A stretch of DNA of 64,000 nt. Origin: Variovorax sp. dw_308. Lineage in GTDB: Bacteria; Pseudomonadota; Gammaproteobacteria; Burkholderiales; Burkholderiaceae_C. The stretch covers positions 62,001-126,000 of the forward strand of contig NZ_JAATOM010000001.1 of the NCBI RefSeq assembly GCF_019207085.1, given 5' to 3'. The translations under genes and the position numbers were made by a program. Under the pieces are notes generated by a model that searched no databases, was not told the DNA's origin, and saw only the letters and a list, made by a program, of their open reading frames with translations. Positions 15,916 to 25,604 of the stretch are shown here, one piece after another. The first letter of the stretch is position 1. Each line of letters starts with the position of its first letter.

Positions 15916-17580
15916 TCAGGACTCCTCCAGTTCGCCCAGCCGCGACGTCCGCAGCCGGCTTGGCGTCAGCGCCCCGACCAGATCGAGGATGGGGTAGGCG
16001 ATCGAGCAGATGTGCGAGTTGATGCGCTTGAGGTCGCTGATCAGGTCGATGTGCAGCGAACTGGTCTCGATGCTCAGCGCGGTCTGTTCCGACAGCCGGT
16101 CCAGGTGGGTGGATGCATAGGCGCGCTCCAGGTCGCGGAAGCGCGCCTTTTCCTGCAGCAGCTTCTGCGCGTCGCGCACATTGCCGTTCAGGAACACGCT
16201 CATGCCCAGCCGCAGGTTGGCCACCAGCCGCTGGTGCAGCTCCGCGATCTCGGCCATCCCGGCCTCGGAGAAATTGCGCTGCGGCTTGATCTTCTTGTCC
16301 TCGATGTCGATGATCACGCGCTCGATGATGTCGCCGATCTGCTCCATGTTGATGGTGAAGCTGATGATGTCGGTCCAGCGCCGGCTCTCGTCCTCGCCGA
16401 GCGCCTCGCGCGAAATCTTCGTCATGTAGTACTTGATGGATGAGTACAGCTCGTCCACCGTGTCGTCGAGCTGGCGCAACTCCTGCGCCAGTTGCAGGTC
16501 GTTGTTCCGGATCACGTTCAGCATGCCGATCAGCATGGTCTCGACGATGTCGGCCTGGTGCAGCGCCTCGCGCGCCGCGTTCGAAATGGCGAGGCTGGGC
16601 GTCGACAGCGCGGACGGGTCCAGGTGATGCTGCCGCTGCCTGGCAACGGACTCCACCGGCACCGGCATCAGCCGCGTCACCAGCGCGGCCACGCGGCTTG
16701 TCAGCCCGATGAAACCGACACTCACCACCACGTTGAAGGCCAGGTGATACAGCACCACCAGGTGCGTCGCGTCCGCCACATAGGGCCTCACGTGCTTGAG
16801 ATACAGCCCGACGAACGGCGCGGCGACAGCCACGCCCAACAGCTTGAACACCAGGTTGCCGACGGTCACGTGGCGCACCGGAACGCTGGACTTCGCCGTC
16901 GTCAGCACGGCCAGGACGCCGCTGCCCAGGTTGGCGCCGAGCACCAGCCCCAGCGCGACGTCGAGCGGCACCAGGTTCGAACTGGCCATGGCCGCGACCA
17001 GCAGCACCACGGCCAGGCTCGAATAGGCCACCACCGCGAACGCCGCGCCGATGGTGATCTCCAGCAGCACATCGCTGTTGAGCGAGGCCAGCAGTGCGCG
17101 CACCGCGGGCGCGGAGAACAGCGGACCCGTCGCCTGCACCACCAGCTGCAGCGCCAGCAGCATCAATCCGAGCCCGATCAACACACGCCCGATGCGCCCC
17201 GCCGCGCTGGCCGAGCGGGTGATGAACAGCACCACGCCCACGAAGATGAACAATGGCGAAAGCCACGACAGGTCGGTGGAGAACAGCACCGCCATCAGGG
17301 CGGTGCCCACATCGGCGCCGCGCATCACGGCCAGCGCGGCCGGCAACGTCACCAGCCCTTGCCCGACGAAGGACGAAGTCATCAGCGAGGTGGCCGTGCT
17401 CGACTGCACCAGCGCCGTGACCGCGATGCCCGACAGGGCGGACGTGAAGCGATTGCGCATGCTGCGCGCGAGGAACTTGCGCAGGTTGGCCCCGAACACC
17501 CGCAGCACGCCGGTGCGAACGAGTTGGGTCCCCCAGACCAGCAGCGCAACCGCTGCCAACAAGTTCAACAAATGTTTCAT
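15916..17580 (-). CDS. Na/Pi cotransporter family protein with PhoU-like C-terminus
   Basis: This encodes 554 residues. The N-terminal half carries two inverted Na/Pi-cotransport repeats: VQSSTATSLMTSSFVGQGL near residue 58 is the QSSTAT signature, and GLVLGANLGSGVLAVL belongs to the second. About nine membrane segments end near residue 300. The C-terminal 200 residues are helical and PhoU-like (for example ISFTINMEQIGDIIERVIID). Homologues (NptA/YjbB type) move phosphate, often outward. The gene lies 150 bp downstream of lspA in the same direction, with GC-rich inverted sequence between, so it may be a separate unit. The 3' end converges with the symporter gene. Confidence 0.9.
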   Translation of the reverse strand: MKHLLNLLAAVALLVWGTQLVRTGVLRVFGANLRKFLARSMRNRFTSALSGIAVTALVQSSTATSLMTSSFVGQGLVTLPAALAVMRGADVGTALMAVLFSTDLSWLSPLFIFVGVVLFITRSASAAGRIGRVLIGLGLMLLALQLVVQATGPLFSAPAVRALLASLNSDVLLEITIGAAFAVVAYSSLAVVLLVAAMASSNLVPLDVALGLVLGANLGSGVLAVLTTAKSSVPVRHVTVGNLVFKLLGVAVAAPFVGLYLKHVRPYVADATHLVVLYHLAFNVVVSVGFIGLTSRVAALVTRLMPVPVESVARQRQHHLDPSALSTPSLAISNAAREALHQADIVETMLIGMLNVIRNNDLQLAQELRQLDDTVDELYSSIKYYMTKISREALGEDESRRWTDIISFTINMEQIGDIIERVIIDIEDKKIKPQRNFSEAGMAEIAELHQRLVANLRLGMSVFLNGNVRDAQKLLQEKARFRDLERAYASTHLDRLSEQTALSIETSSLHIDLISDLKRINSHICSIAYPILDLVGALTPSRLRTSRLGELEES

Positions 17581-17730
17581 GTAGCAGGGCCACTATAGGG
17601 CACGCCTGCCCCGTGCTCGTGTCTTGCCGCCCCCGCGGCGCCTGACGCGATGCTGCAAGTGGCCCGGCGACAACGCTTCGGCGTCGGCCGCGCGGGCGGT
17701 GCGGACCGGGCCTGACCCGGCCCCTCGGGC

Positions 17731-18240
17731 TCAGGTCTTCCTGACGCGCCGCAATTCGTCCAGCACCAGGCACACCGCGCCGATGGTGATCGCGCTGTCG
17801 GCCACGTTGAAGGCCGGGAAGTGCTTGCCGCCCAGGTGGAAGTCGAGGAAGTCGACCACGTAGCCGTGCATCATGCGGTCGATCACATTGCCGATGGCGC
17901 CGCCCAGGATGCAGGCCATCGCAAAGGAGAACAGCTTCTGCCCCGCGTGCTTCTTGAGCATCCAGAAAATGAACACGGCGGCCGCCACCCCGATGGCGGT
18001 GAACATCCATCGCTGCCAGCCCGCCGCATCGGCCAGGAACGAGAACGCAGCGCCCGTGTTGTGCGCCCGAACGATGTTGAAGAAGCCCGTGACCTCGGTC
18101 ACGCCGCCGTACTGGTAGTAGCCGAGGATCAGCGTCTTGGTGAACTGGTCGACGATCAGGATGATCGCGGCCAGTCCCAGCCAGGGCCAGACGCCGGCGC
18201 CGAAGGCGGAGGCGGAGGAAGTAGAACGCTTACCGGCCAT
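17731..18240 (-). CDS. lspA: Lipoprotein signal peptidase (signal peptidase II)
   Basis: LspA is a 169-residue inner-membrane aspartyl protease that removes signal peptides from prolipoproteins after diacylglyceryl addition. The two catalytic aspartates are Asp121 (GNVIDRM) and Asp148 (FNVADSAI). Four membrane helices and the conserved NTGAAFS segment are present. The ATG at 18240 shares one base with the ileS stop codon (TGATG), so the pair is translationally coupled, the usual ribF-ileS-lspA arrangement. Lipoproteins elsewhere in the window (the giant oxidase, both TolC proteins and the hydrolase at 22934) are likely substrates. Confidence 0.97.
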   Translation of the reverse strand: MAGKRSTSSASAFGAGVWPWLGLAAIILIVDQFTKTLILGYYQYGGVTEVTGFFNIVRAHNTGAAFSFLADAAGWQRWMFTAIGVAAAVFIFWMLKKHAGQKLFSFAMACILGGAIGNVIDRMMHGYVVDFLDFHLGGKHFPAFNVADSAITIGAVCLVLDELRRVRKT

Positions 18241-21083
18241 CAGGCATAGCTCCGTGCTTCGCCGGCGCCATGCAGGTTGCTGGTGCAGCGGCCGCAGATC
18301 GTCGGGTAGGCCGCATCGTGGCCGACGTCGGCGCGGTAGTGCCAGCAGCGCTCGCACTTGGTGTCGGTGCTGACCATCACCTTCGTCAGCACGGCGCTGC
18401 CCGCCACCAGCATGATGGCCGACGTGATGAACACGAACTTCAGGTCATCGCCCAGGCTGGCCAACAGTGCATGGTCTTCCGGTCCGGCCGTGAGTTCGAT
18501 GTTGGCCTGCAAGGACGAGCCGACCTTGCCGTCGGCCCGCACCGCCTCGATCTGCTTGTTGACGTCGTCGCGGATCTCGCGGAGGCGGTTCCACTTGGCG
18601 AGCAGCGCTTCGTCCGGCGCGTCGAAGCGGCTGAACACTTGCGCGAAGATCGACTGGCCGTCGCCCACCAGCGCCCAGGCCTCTTCGGCCGTGAAGCTCA
18701 GGAACGGCGCCATCCAGCGCAGCATGGCTTGCGAGATGTGCCAGAGCGCGGTCTGCGCGCTGCGGCGCGCGTGCGAGCCCGCGGCGGTCGTGTAGAGCCG
18801 GTCCTTCAGGATGTCGAGGTAGAACGCGCCCAGGTCTTCCGAGCAGTACACCTGCAGCTTGGCCACGACCGGATGGAACTCGTAGACCTTGTAGTGCGCC
18901 AGGATCTCGGCCTGGAACTGCGCGGCGCGGCTCAAGGCATAGCGGTCGATCTCCAGCAACTGGTCGAGCGGCACGGCATCCTTCACGATGTCGAAGTCGC
19001 TGGTGTTCGCCAGCAGGAAGCGCAGCGTGTTGCGGATGCGCCGATACGCATCGACCACCCGCGCGAGGATCTTGTCGTCGCCGGCGATGTCGCCCGAATA
19101 GTCGCTGGCTGCGACCCACAGTCGGATGATTTCCGCGCCCAGCTTCTTGCTGACCTCCTGCGGGTCGATGCCGTTGCCGAGCGACTTGCTCATCTTGCGG
19201 CCCTGGCTGTCGACGGTGAAGCCGTGCGTCAGCAGGCCGCGGTAGGGCGCGCGATCTTCCAATGCGCAGGCGATCAAGAGCGAGGAATGGAACCAGCCGC
19301 GATGCTGGTCATGCCCTTCGAGGTACAGGTCGGCTTCGGGGCCCGTCGCGTGATGCACCGTCGGATGCGTGCCGCGCAGCACGTGCCAGAAGGTCGAGCC
19401 GGAGTCGAACCACACTTCGAGGATGTCGGTGCTCTTCGTGTAGTGGGGCGCGTCCTCGGCGCCGAGGATCTCCTCGGTCGTCACGCGGCTCCAGGCCTCG
19501 ATGCCGCCTTCTTCCACGATGTCGGCGGCCTGGTCGAGGATCTCCATCGTGCGCGGATGCAGCTCGCCCGAATCCTTGTGCAGGAAGAAGGGGATCGGCA
19601 CGCCCCAGCTGCGCTGGCGCGAGATGCACCAGTCGGGCCGGTTGGCGATCATGTCGTGCAGGCGCGCCTTGCCATTCTCGGGGTAGAAGCTGGTCTGCTC
19701 GATGGCTTCGAGTGCGGTCTGGCGCAGGGTCTTCGGCGCCTTGTCCTTGGTGAACACGCCTTCGCCCTCGTCCATGCGCACGAACCATTGGGCCGCCGCG
19801 CGGTAGATCACCGGCGTCTTGTGGCGCCAGCAGTGCGGGTAGCTGTGGGTGATGGCCTCGGTCGTCATCAGGCGGCCGGCGTCGCGCAGTGCCTGGATGA
19901 TGACTGGCACCGCCTTCCAGATGTTCTGGCCGCCGAACAGCGGGAACTCCGGCGCGTAGCTGCCGTTGCCCTGCACCGGGTTCAGGATGTCGTCGTAGGC
20001 CACGCCGTGCGCGATGCAGGAGTTGAAGTCATCCACGCCATAGGCCGGCGAGGAGTGAACCAGGCCGGTGCCGTCGTCGGCGGTGGCGTAGTCGGCCAGG
20101 TAAACCGGCGACAGGCGCCTGTAGCCGGCATCGACGTCGTACAGCGGATGCTCGAACTCGAGCCCACCGAGCTTCTCGCCCTTGACGGTCGCCAGCACCT
20201 CGCCATCGAGCGCCCAGCGGTTCATGCACATCTCGACCAGCGAGGCGGCCAGCACCAGCAGGCCGCGCGAGGTGTCGACCAGCGCGTAGTCCAACTCGGG
20301 GTTGAGGTTGATCGCCTGGTTGGCCGGGATCGTCCATGCGGTCGTCGTCCAGATGACGGCGAAGGCGTCCTTGCTCAAGGCAGGCAGGTCGAAGGCGGCG
20401 GCGAGCCTGGCCAGGTCGTGCGCCTTGAAGGCCACGTCGACGGTCTGCGACTTCTTGTCCGCGTACTCGATCTCGAACTCGGCCAGCGACGAGCCGCAGT
20501 CGAAACACCAGTACACCGGCTTCAACCCGCGATACACGAAGCCGCGCTCGATCACGCGCTTGAACGCACGCAGTTCGCCGGCCTCGTTGGCGAAGTCCAT
20601 CGTCTTGTAGGGATGGTCCCATTCGCCCAGCACGCCCAGCCGCTTGAAGTCGACCATCTGCTGCGCGATCTGCTCGGTGGCAAAGGCGCGGCTCTTGGCC
20701 TGCATGTCGTCGCGGCTCAGGTTGCGGCCGTACTTCTTCTCGATCGCGTTCTCGATCGGCAGGCCGTGGCAGTCCCAGCCCGGCACGTAGAGCGCGTCGA
20801 AGCCTTCGAGCTGCCGCTCCTTGGTGATCATGTCCTTCAGGATCTTGTTGACCGCATGGCCCATGTGGATCTGTCCGTTGGCATACGGCGGGCCGTCGTG
20901 CAGGATGAACTTGGGCGCGCCGACGCGTGCGTCGCGCAGGCGGTGGTAGCGGCCTTCGTCTTCCCATTGCTTGACCCAGCCCGGCTCGCGCTTGGCCATG
21001 TCGCCGCGCATCGGGAAGGGGGTGTCGGGCAGGTTGAGGGTGGCGCGGTAGTCGGTGGCGCCAGCGGTTTTGTTGTCGGACAT
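18240..21083 (-). CDS. ileS: Isoleucyl-tRNA synthetase
   Basis: IleS is a 947-residue class I aminoacyl-tRNA synthetase that charges tRNA-Ile and edits valine. The HIGH motif is HMGH at residues 73-76 ([14 protein letters not shown]) and KMSKS is at 630-634 ([12 protein letters not shown]). The C-terminal zinc knuckle (CERCWHYR then CGRCTSN) marks the common bacterial type. The start at 21083 ([12 protein letters not shown]) is chosen because the 58-residue upstream extension has no family resemblance. It lies between ribF (110 bp upstream) and lspA (1-base overlap). Confidence 0.97.
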   Translation of the reverse strand: MSDNKTAGATDYRATLNLPDTPFPMRGDMAKREPGWVKQWEDEGRYHRLRDARVGAPKFILHDGPPYANGQIHMGHAVNKILKDMITKERQLEGFDALYVPGWDCHGLPIENAIEKKYGRNLSRDDMQAKSRAFATEQIAQQMVDFKRLGVLGEWDHPYKTMDFANEAGELRAFKRVIERGFVYRGLKPVYWCFDCGSSLAEFEIEYADKKSQTVDVAFKAHDLARLAAAFDLPALSKDAFAVIWTTTAWTIPANQAINLNPELDYALVDTSRGLLVLAASLVEMCMNRWALDGEVLATVKGEKLGGLEFEHPLYDVDAGYRRLSPVYLADYATADDGTGLVHSSPAYGVDDFNSCIAHGVAYDDILNPVQGNGSYAPEFPLFGGQNIWKAVPVIIQALRDAGRLMTTEAITHSYPHCWRHKTPVIYRAAAQWFVRMDEGEGVFTKDKAPKTLRQTALEAIEQTSFYPENGKARLHDMIANRPDWCISRQRSWGVPIPFFLHKDSGELHPRTMEILDQAADIVEEGGIEAWSRVTTEEILGAEDAPHYTKSTDILEVWFDSGSTFWHVLRGTHPTVHHATGPEADLYLEGHDQHRGWFHSSLLIACALEDRAPYRGLLTHGFTVDSQGRKMSKSLGNGIDPQEVSKKLGAEIIRLWVAASDYSGDIAGDDKILARVVDAYRRIRNTLRFLLANTSDFDIVKDAVPLDQLLEIDRYALSRAAQFQAEILAHYKVYEFHPVVAKLQVYCSEDLGAFYLDILKDRLYTTAAGSHARRSAQTALWHISQAMLRWMAPFLSFTAEEAWALVGDGQSIFAQVFSRFDAPDEALLAKWNRLREIRDDVNKQIEAVRADGKVGSSLQANIELTAGPEDHALLASLGDDLKFVFITSAIMLVAGSAVLTKVMVSTDTKCERCWHYRADVGHDAAYPTICGRCTSNLHGAGEARSYA

Positions 21084-21192
21084 GGGGGTTCCAGAAATCT
21101 GCGCTGCACATGCAACGCTCGAAGAATCGATGGGGCGTGAGGCGCGTCTGATCAAGGCGCGCGCCGCACGCGGCGGAAGCGAAGGTTCCGCT

Positions 21193-22203
21193 CTAAATTC
21201 GGTCGCGCGTGGTCTGGCGATGGGTGGAGGCGAAGAACGCGCGCGCATCGTCGCCATCCTTGGCGATGCCCGACATCAGGGCCTCGAGGCTGGGATAGCG
21301 CAATTCGTCGTGCAGTTTGTGCAGCAGTTCCACGCGGACGATTTTACCGTAGGCCCCCTGGCTGCCAAGTTCAGCAGCGAGCTCTGCGGGCCATTCGAGG
21401 CAATGTGTCTCCAGCAGCACCCGCCCGGCGTTCACGTCGTTGGCGTCGAGCGAAGGACGCACGCCCAGGTTGGCCACGCCCTGGATCGGCCGGTCGACCA
21501 GCCCGTGCACCAGCACCGCGAAGATCCCGTTGGCGGCTGGCTTCCAGTGCTTGAAGCGCAAGTTGAGCGTGGGAAAACCGAGGGTACGGCCCAGCTTGCG
21601 CCCATGCACGACATGGCCGCTGATGCTGTAGGGCCGGCCCAGCAGCGATTGAACCTCGGCCATGCGGCCCTTGCCCAAGGCTTCCCGAACCGCGGAACTC
21701 GACACGCGCATGCCGTGCACCTCGTAGCTCTGCATGCGCGCCACGTCGAAGCCCCGGAGGTCGCCAGCCGTATCGAGCGTCGCGTAGTCACCGGCCCGCT
21801 TGGCGCCGAAGCGGAAATCGTCTCCCACCAGCACATAGCGCGCACCCAGGCCCTTGACCAGCACGCGGTCGACGAACTCGTCTGGCGTCTGGCCGGCCAG
21901 GCGGGCATCGAAGGGCAGTACCACGGTCTGCGCCACGCCGCAGGCGGCCAGCTCGGTGAGCTTGTCGCGCAGCGTGCCGACGCGGGCCGGCGCCAGGTCC
22001 GGCTTTTTCATGATCGCGGCAAAGTAGTCGCGCGGATGGGGTTCGAAGGTCAGCACGCAACTCGGCAGGCCGCGATGACGCGCCTCGGTGTCGAGCAGCG
22101 CCAGCATGGCCTGGTGGCCACGGTGCACGCCGTCGAAATTGCCGATGGTGAGGGCGCATGCCGGCGCGATGCCGGGATGCCGGAACCCGCGGAAAACCTG
22201 CAT
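21193..22203 (-). CDS. ribF: Bifunctional riboflavin kinase/FAD synthetase
   Basis: RibF (336 residues) phosphorylates riboflavin to FMN and adenylylates FMN to FAD. The N-terminal nucleotidyltransferase domain starts with [12 protein letters not shown] near residue 19 and contains the SSSAVREAL motif. The C-terminal riboflavin kinase domain begins about residue 185 with [20 protein letters not shown] and GFPTLN. The start MQVFRGF at 22203 is the family start; 15 extra upstream residues are rejected. It is the first gene of the ribF-ileS-lspA cluster and diverges from the HNH gene. Standard housekeeping, no oddities. Confidence 0.97.
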   Translation of the reverse strand: MQVFRGFRHPGIAPACALTIGNFDGVHRGHQAMLALLDTEARHRGLPSCVLTFEPHPRDYFAAIMKKPDLAPARVGTLRDKLTELAACGVAQTVVLPFDARLAGQTPDEFVDRVLVKGLGARYVLVGDDFRFGAKRAGDYATLDTAGDLRGFDVARMQSYEVHGMRVSSSAVREALGKGRMAEVQSLLGRPYSISGHVVHGRKLGRTLGFPTLNLRFKHWKPAANGIFAVLVHGLVDRPIQGVANLGVRPSLDANDVNAGRVLLETHCLEWPAELAAELGSQGAYGKIVRVELLHKLHDELRYPSLEALMSGIAKDGDDARAFFASTHRQTTRDRI

Positions 22204-22375
22204 GGTTGGTATCTTTTTGATAGCACGCTGCGCCCGCGGAATGGGCACACACGGGGCATATTGTCATAAAGCCGGTATATTGTGACGCAGTGCAACGAAA
22301 GCAGGCGGTCGCGGCCCGTTCCTTGCACCGGTAGCTGGTCTCTCTCCGTGGTCCGTCTTTTCTGGAGGCGTGGTG

Positions 22376-22933
22376 GTGAAGGTCTTGAAGCTGTCAGCCC
22401 AAGGGCTGCCCCAATCGTGGATTTCGCTCGAACAGGCGGTGACGCACTACGCCGCGGACGAAGTGCGCTGGGAAGCCGGCGGCGAGATCGCGTTGTTCCG
22501 CGGCGGGCACAACGCCTTGACGGGGAAGCAGTCGCAGATCGTCATCAACAGCATCATCGGCACCAAGGGCGTGCCGCGCATCAATCCCTTCAAGCAGCGC
22601 CCGGGCCTCACCAACAGCAAGCTCTTCGCCCGCGACCGCAACATCTGTGCGTACTGCGGCGGCCACTTCCATGAAGACGACCTGACGCGAGAGCACATCA
22701 TTCCCTTCGCCCAGAACGGCGTCGACGTGTGGATGAACGTGGTCACGGCCTGCAAGCCCTGCAACCATCGCAAGAGCAGCCGCACGCCCGAGCAGGCCAA
22801 CATGCCCCTTCTCTACGCGCCTTATGTGCCCAGCCTGTGGGAAGACTTCATTCTGCGCAACCGGCGCATCCTGGCGGACCAGATGGAATTTCTCATGGCG
22901 CACTTGCCGCAGTCTTCGCGCCTGCACGGGTAG
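22376..22933 (+). CDS. HNH endonuclease family protein
   Basis: This 185-residue protein has a central HNH nuclease domain with a zinc ribbon: C91-x-x-C94 (CAYCGG), the catalytic-type LTREHIIPFAQNG with His107, a conserved Asn121, and C126-x-x-C129-N-H131 (ACKPCNHRKSS). Three in-frame GTG codons lie at 22370, 22373 and 22376; the last is chosen because GGAGG at 22364-22368 is then 7 bp away. Upstream and downstream segments are conserved-looking but unfamiliar. It stands alone, diverging from ribF, and its stop codon directly abuts the stop of the convergent hydrolase gene. No methylase, ATPase or defence gene is adjacent, so its role may be housekeeping DNA processing. Confidence 0.85.
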   Translation: MKVLKLSAQGLPQSWISLEQAVTHYAADEVRWEAGGEIALFRGGHNALTGKQSQIVINSIIGTKGVPRINPFKQRPGLTNSKLFARDRNICAYCGGHFHEDDLTREHIIPFAQNGVDVWMNVVTACKPCNHRKSSRTPEQANMPLLYAPYVPSLWEDFILRNRRILADQMEFLMAHLPQSSRLHG

Positions 22934-24313
22934 TCAGTAGGTCAGCTCCAAGAGCGTCATGTGACCTTGCGCTGCTGGCCACGTCAGGCCCGTGATGCGC
23001 TCGCCGTTGAACTCGCCGGTGATGGCGCGTTGCGCGCCGTTGTCGAGCTTGATCTTTGAACTGGAGACGCCTGCGCCCCTGGGCGGCACGCCGGGAAGCA
23101 CAGTCTGTCCGTCGAAGCGCATGGTGTCGCGCTGCGCGTCAAAGTAGCCGCGTGGGCGGGTCAGGATGACGATGGCCTGGGCGTCGCGGTCCGCGGGCAG
23201 GATGCGGTCCGGGCGCAGATTGACTACGCTGCTGCTGCGGGGGAACGGGCTGCGGTAGATGTGCGTCGTGGCATAGCCGGGGGCGATGACCTCGAATTCG
23301 TAGGCCGTGCCGGGCTGTGACGCGAACGGCCCCCACCGGCCATCCGTGCCGACGGTCTTGCGATGCGCGGCATCACCTCGGCGCACGCCCGTGATTGGGT
23401 CGGTGGCGTAGACCGCGACCTGTGCGCCGACCAGCGGCAGGTTGTTCGTGAACTGGCCGCTGGCCGGGTCAGTGCTGGAAAGGCCGAAGCCGGTCACGCG
23501 CCCGTCGAGCGTCAGGGCGGATTCCGGCGCGATGTCCATGGACTTCGGTGGCGCGCCCGTGAGGAACTGCCAGGTCGCGGCGAAGGCGGCCGGCGAGAAG
23601 GAGGTCTCGCGGTGGTCCACGCGCTGCAGCACCTGGTTGGTCGCGCCCTTCAGAGCGGGGCCGTCGTAGGGCACGTTGGTCGCCTTGCCCGGTGCGCCGA
23701 TCCAGACACCGTCGGGCTGCGCGAACTTGTCGTTGTTGTCGGAGCGCAGCGTCAGCCATTTCACGCCGGGCGTGACCTCGTCCCCGTTCGGGCCCTTCGG
23801 CGCGTTGAGTCGCAGGATGAACGTCGACAGCGCAGAAAACTCGCTTTGTTCGTTGAAGCCCGGGATCGCCCAGATGCCATGCGCCGGGTTGCCGCCCAGC
23901 ACGACCTGGCTCACTTTGCTCGCGCCGCCACCGTTCTGCACATAGTTGCGGATCGTGTTGCCGCCGCGCGAATTGCCGATCAGGATGACCTTGCTGGCGC
24001 CGGTTGCCTTCAGCACGCGATCGACTTCGCCCTGCAGGAAAGCCATCGACTCGGCTGTCGAAGAGCGACCCGCCTGCGGCACGTTGTCGTTGTCGCGCGC
24101 CAGCGGCATCGGCTGGTCGAGCGCGATGAGCCGGTCGCGCGGCCAGCCATTTGTTTCAAAGCGCCAGATCGTCGTCTGCCACAGCGCCGCTGAATCGCCG
24201 TTGCCGTGGACGAAGACGATGGGCGGTCGGTCAGCGGACGAAGGCATGGTGGAGCAGGCGGCAAGCAAGGACGTGACCAGGCCGGTGGCGAGGATGTGAC
24301 GGCGAGTGTGCAT
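22934..24313 (-). CDS. Alpha/beta hydrolase lipoprotein, esterase-like
   Basis: The 459-residue product begins MHTRRHILATGLVTSLLAAC, a signal peptide with lipobox LAAC (Cys20). The alpha/beta-hydrolase core follows: oxyanion-region FVHGNGDSAALW near residue 34 and the nucleophile elbow GNSRGG with Ser115. After about residue 290 comes a second region that may be Ig- or transthyretin-like (VGAQVAVYATDPITGVRR then YEFEVIAPGYATTHIYR), so the protein is longer than a simple lipase. The likely location is the periplasmic side of a membrane. A 43-residue upstream extension is rejected as it precedes the signal peptide. The substrate is unknown. Confidence 0.8.
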   Translation of the reverse strand: MHTRRHILATGLVTSLLAACSTMPSSADRPPIVFVHGNGDSAALWQTTIWRFETNGWPRDRLIALDQPMPLARDNDNVPQAGRSSTAESMAFLQGEVDRVLKATGASKVILIGNSRGGNTIRNYVQNGGGASKVSQVVLGGNPAHGIWAIPGFNEQSEFSALSTFILRLNAPKGPNGDEVTPGVKWLTLRSDNNDKFAQPDGVWIGAPGKATNVPYDGPALKGATNQVLQRVDHRETSFSPAAFAATWQFLTGAPPKSMDIAPESALTLDGRVTGFGLSSTDPASGQFTNNLPLVGAQVAVYATDPITGVRRGDAAHRKTVGTDGRWGPFASQPGTAYEFEVIAPGYATTHIYRSPFPRSSSVVNLRPDRILPADRDAQAIVILTRPRGYFDAQRDTMRFDGQTVLPGVPPRGAGVSSSKIKLDNGAQRAITGEFNGERITGLTWPAAQGHMTLLELTY

Positions 24314-24335
24314 GGTGTTCCTCAAGTGCAAACAA

Positions 24336-24367
24336 CAACGCCCGTCAGCATTTGCCAACGGGCGTTG
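24336..24367 (-). terminator. Rho-independent terminator of the acyl-CoA dehydrogenase genes
   Basis: CAACGCCCGT (24336-24345) and ACGGGCGTTG (24358-24367) form a perfect 10-bp stem with a 12-base loop. On the minus strand it is followed by TTGTTTG. It lies about 110 bp after the stop of the pimD-like gene and before the hydrolase start. Confidence 0.75.
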
Positions 24368-24475
24368 ATTCATTTTGACGGTGCAGCGGAACCGGTTTGC
24401 CGGCGCGCTGGTCTTGCTCTTCCCGAGGAGCGAAAGCGGCACGCAATACCGCGATCCTCGGGGCGATCAAAGGCC

Positions 24476-25591
24476 TCAGGCGAAGACGCCAGCGGTGTCG
24501 TTCATGCGTGCCGACACCTCGCCCAGGTGATGCATCGAATCGCCGAAGGTCATCTCCATTTGCGTCAGCTTGCGGAAGTAGTGGCTGCCGATGTACTCGT
24601 CCGTCACCCCGATGCCGCCGTGCAACTGAACCGAGTTGGCGCCGACGAAGCGCATGGCCACGCCAAGCTGGTACTTCGCCCGCGCCATCGCCTGGCGGCG
24701 TTCGGCCGTGGGGGCGTTGAGCTTGAGCGTGGCGTAGTAGCTCATCGAGCGCGCCAGTTCCAGTTGCATCTTCATGTCCGCGACGCGGTGGCGCAGGGCC
24801 TGGAAGCTGCCGATCGTCACCCCGAACTGCTTGCGCTGGTTCAGGTATTCGACGGTGATGTCCATCGTCTTGTCCAGCACGCCGACCGCTTCGGCGCAGG
24901 TGGCGGCGATGCCGACGTCAACTGCGTGTTCGAGGGCCGCGAGGCCGTCCCTGGTGATCAGGGTGCCCGCAGCCTTGTCGAACACCACTTCGGCGCCACG
25001 GCTGCCGTCCTGCAATCCGTAGCCGCGTGCCTCGACGCCGCTGGCCGAGCGCTCGACCAGGAAGAGGGCGATCTTGCCGTCGAGTTGCGCGGGCACGAGG
25101 TACGCGTCGGCTTCGTCGCCGACCGGCACGATGCTCTTCTCGCCGGTCACCGTGTAGCCGCTGCCGGCCGCAGTGGCCTGGGCGGCGCACTGGTCGAGCT
25201 TGTAGCGGGCCTTGCGCTCCTGGTAGGCGAGCACCACGATGGCCTGGCCGCCGGCGATGCGCGGCAACCAGTTTTCCTTCAGGGCTTCGTCGCCGTGGGC
25301 GGCCAGCACCGCGCCGGAAATCAGCGCCTGGGCCAGGGGCTCAAGCACGATGCCGCGGCCCAGTTCTTCCATCACGACCATGCCTTCGACCGGACCCATG
25401 CCCATGCCACCATCGTCTTCGGGAATGTAGAGGCCGGCCAACCCGAGGCCGGCCAGTTCCTCGTAGGCTTCGCGGGAGAAGCCGCCCGCTGCTTCGGTGG
25501 CACTGCGGCGTGCGAAATCGTAGCCCTTGTCGACCCACTTGCGAACGGCGTCGCGCAGTTGTTCCTGGTCGTCAGAAAAATTGAAATCCAT
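24476..25591 (-). CDS. pimD: Acyl-CoA dehydrogenase, pimeloyl-CoA dehydrogenase small-subunit-like
   Basis: This 371-residue flavoprotein of the acyl-CoA dehydrogenase family starts MDFNFSDDQEQLRDAVRKWV. It has the C-terminal RKQFGVTIGSFQALRHRVAD and LHGGIGVTDEYIGSHYFRKL blocks of the FAD-binding domain. It pairs with a second dehydrogenase 13 bp upstream. Paired genes of this kind encode the PimC/PimD type of dehydrogenase, which oxidises dicarboxylyl-CoA such as pimeloyl-CoA in beta-oxidation; small subunits often lack the catalytic base, and I cannot place it here. The ATG at 25591 is the family start. Exact substrate is inferred only. Confidence 0.75.
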   Translation of the reverse strand: MDFNFSDDQEQLRDAVRKWVDKGYDFARRSATEAAGGFSREAYEELAGLGLAGLYIPEDDGGMGMGPVEGMVVMEELGRGIVLEPLAQALISGAVLAAHGDEALKENWLPRIAGGQAIVVLAYQERKARYKLDQCAAQATAAGSGYTVTGEKSIVPVGDEADAYLVPAQLDGKIALFLVERSASGVEARGYGLQDGSRGAEVVFDKAAGTLITRDGLAALEHAVDVGIAATCAEAVGVLDKTMDITVEYLNQRKQFGVTIGSFQALRHRVADMKMQLELARSMSYYATLKLNAPTAERRQAMARAKYQLGVAMRFVGANSVQLHGGIGVTDEYIGSHYFRKLTQMEMTFGDSMHHLGEVSARMNDTAGVFA

Positions 25592-25604
25592 TGTTTTGGT
25601 CTCC

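Noticed and set aside
16492..17598. Plus-strand 368-codon histidine/glutamine/arginine-rich frame
   Set aside because: It is antisense to the Na/Pi cotransporter gene, whose QSSTAT motifs and membrane segments are clear.
22376..22933. HNH gene as part of a restriction or anti-phage system
   Set aside because: No methylase, helicase, reverse transcriptase or other defence gene is adjacent; neighbours are ribF and a lipoprotein hydrolase.
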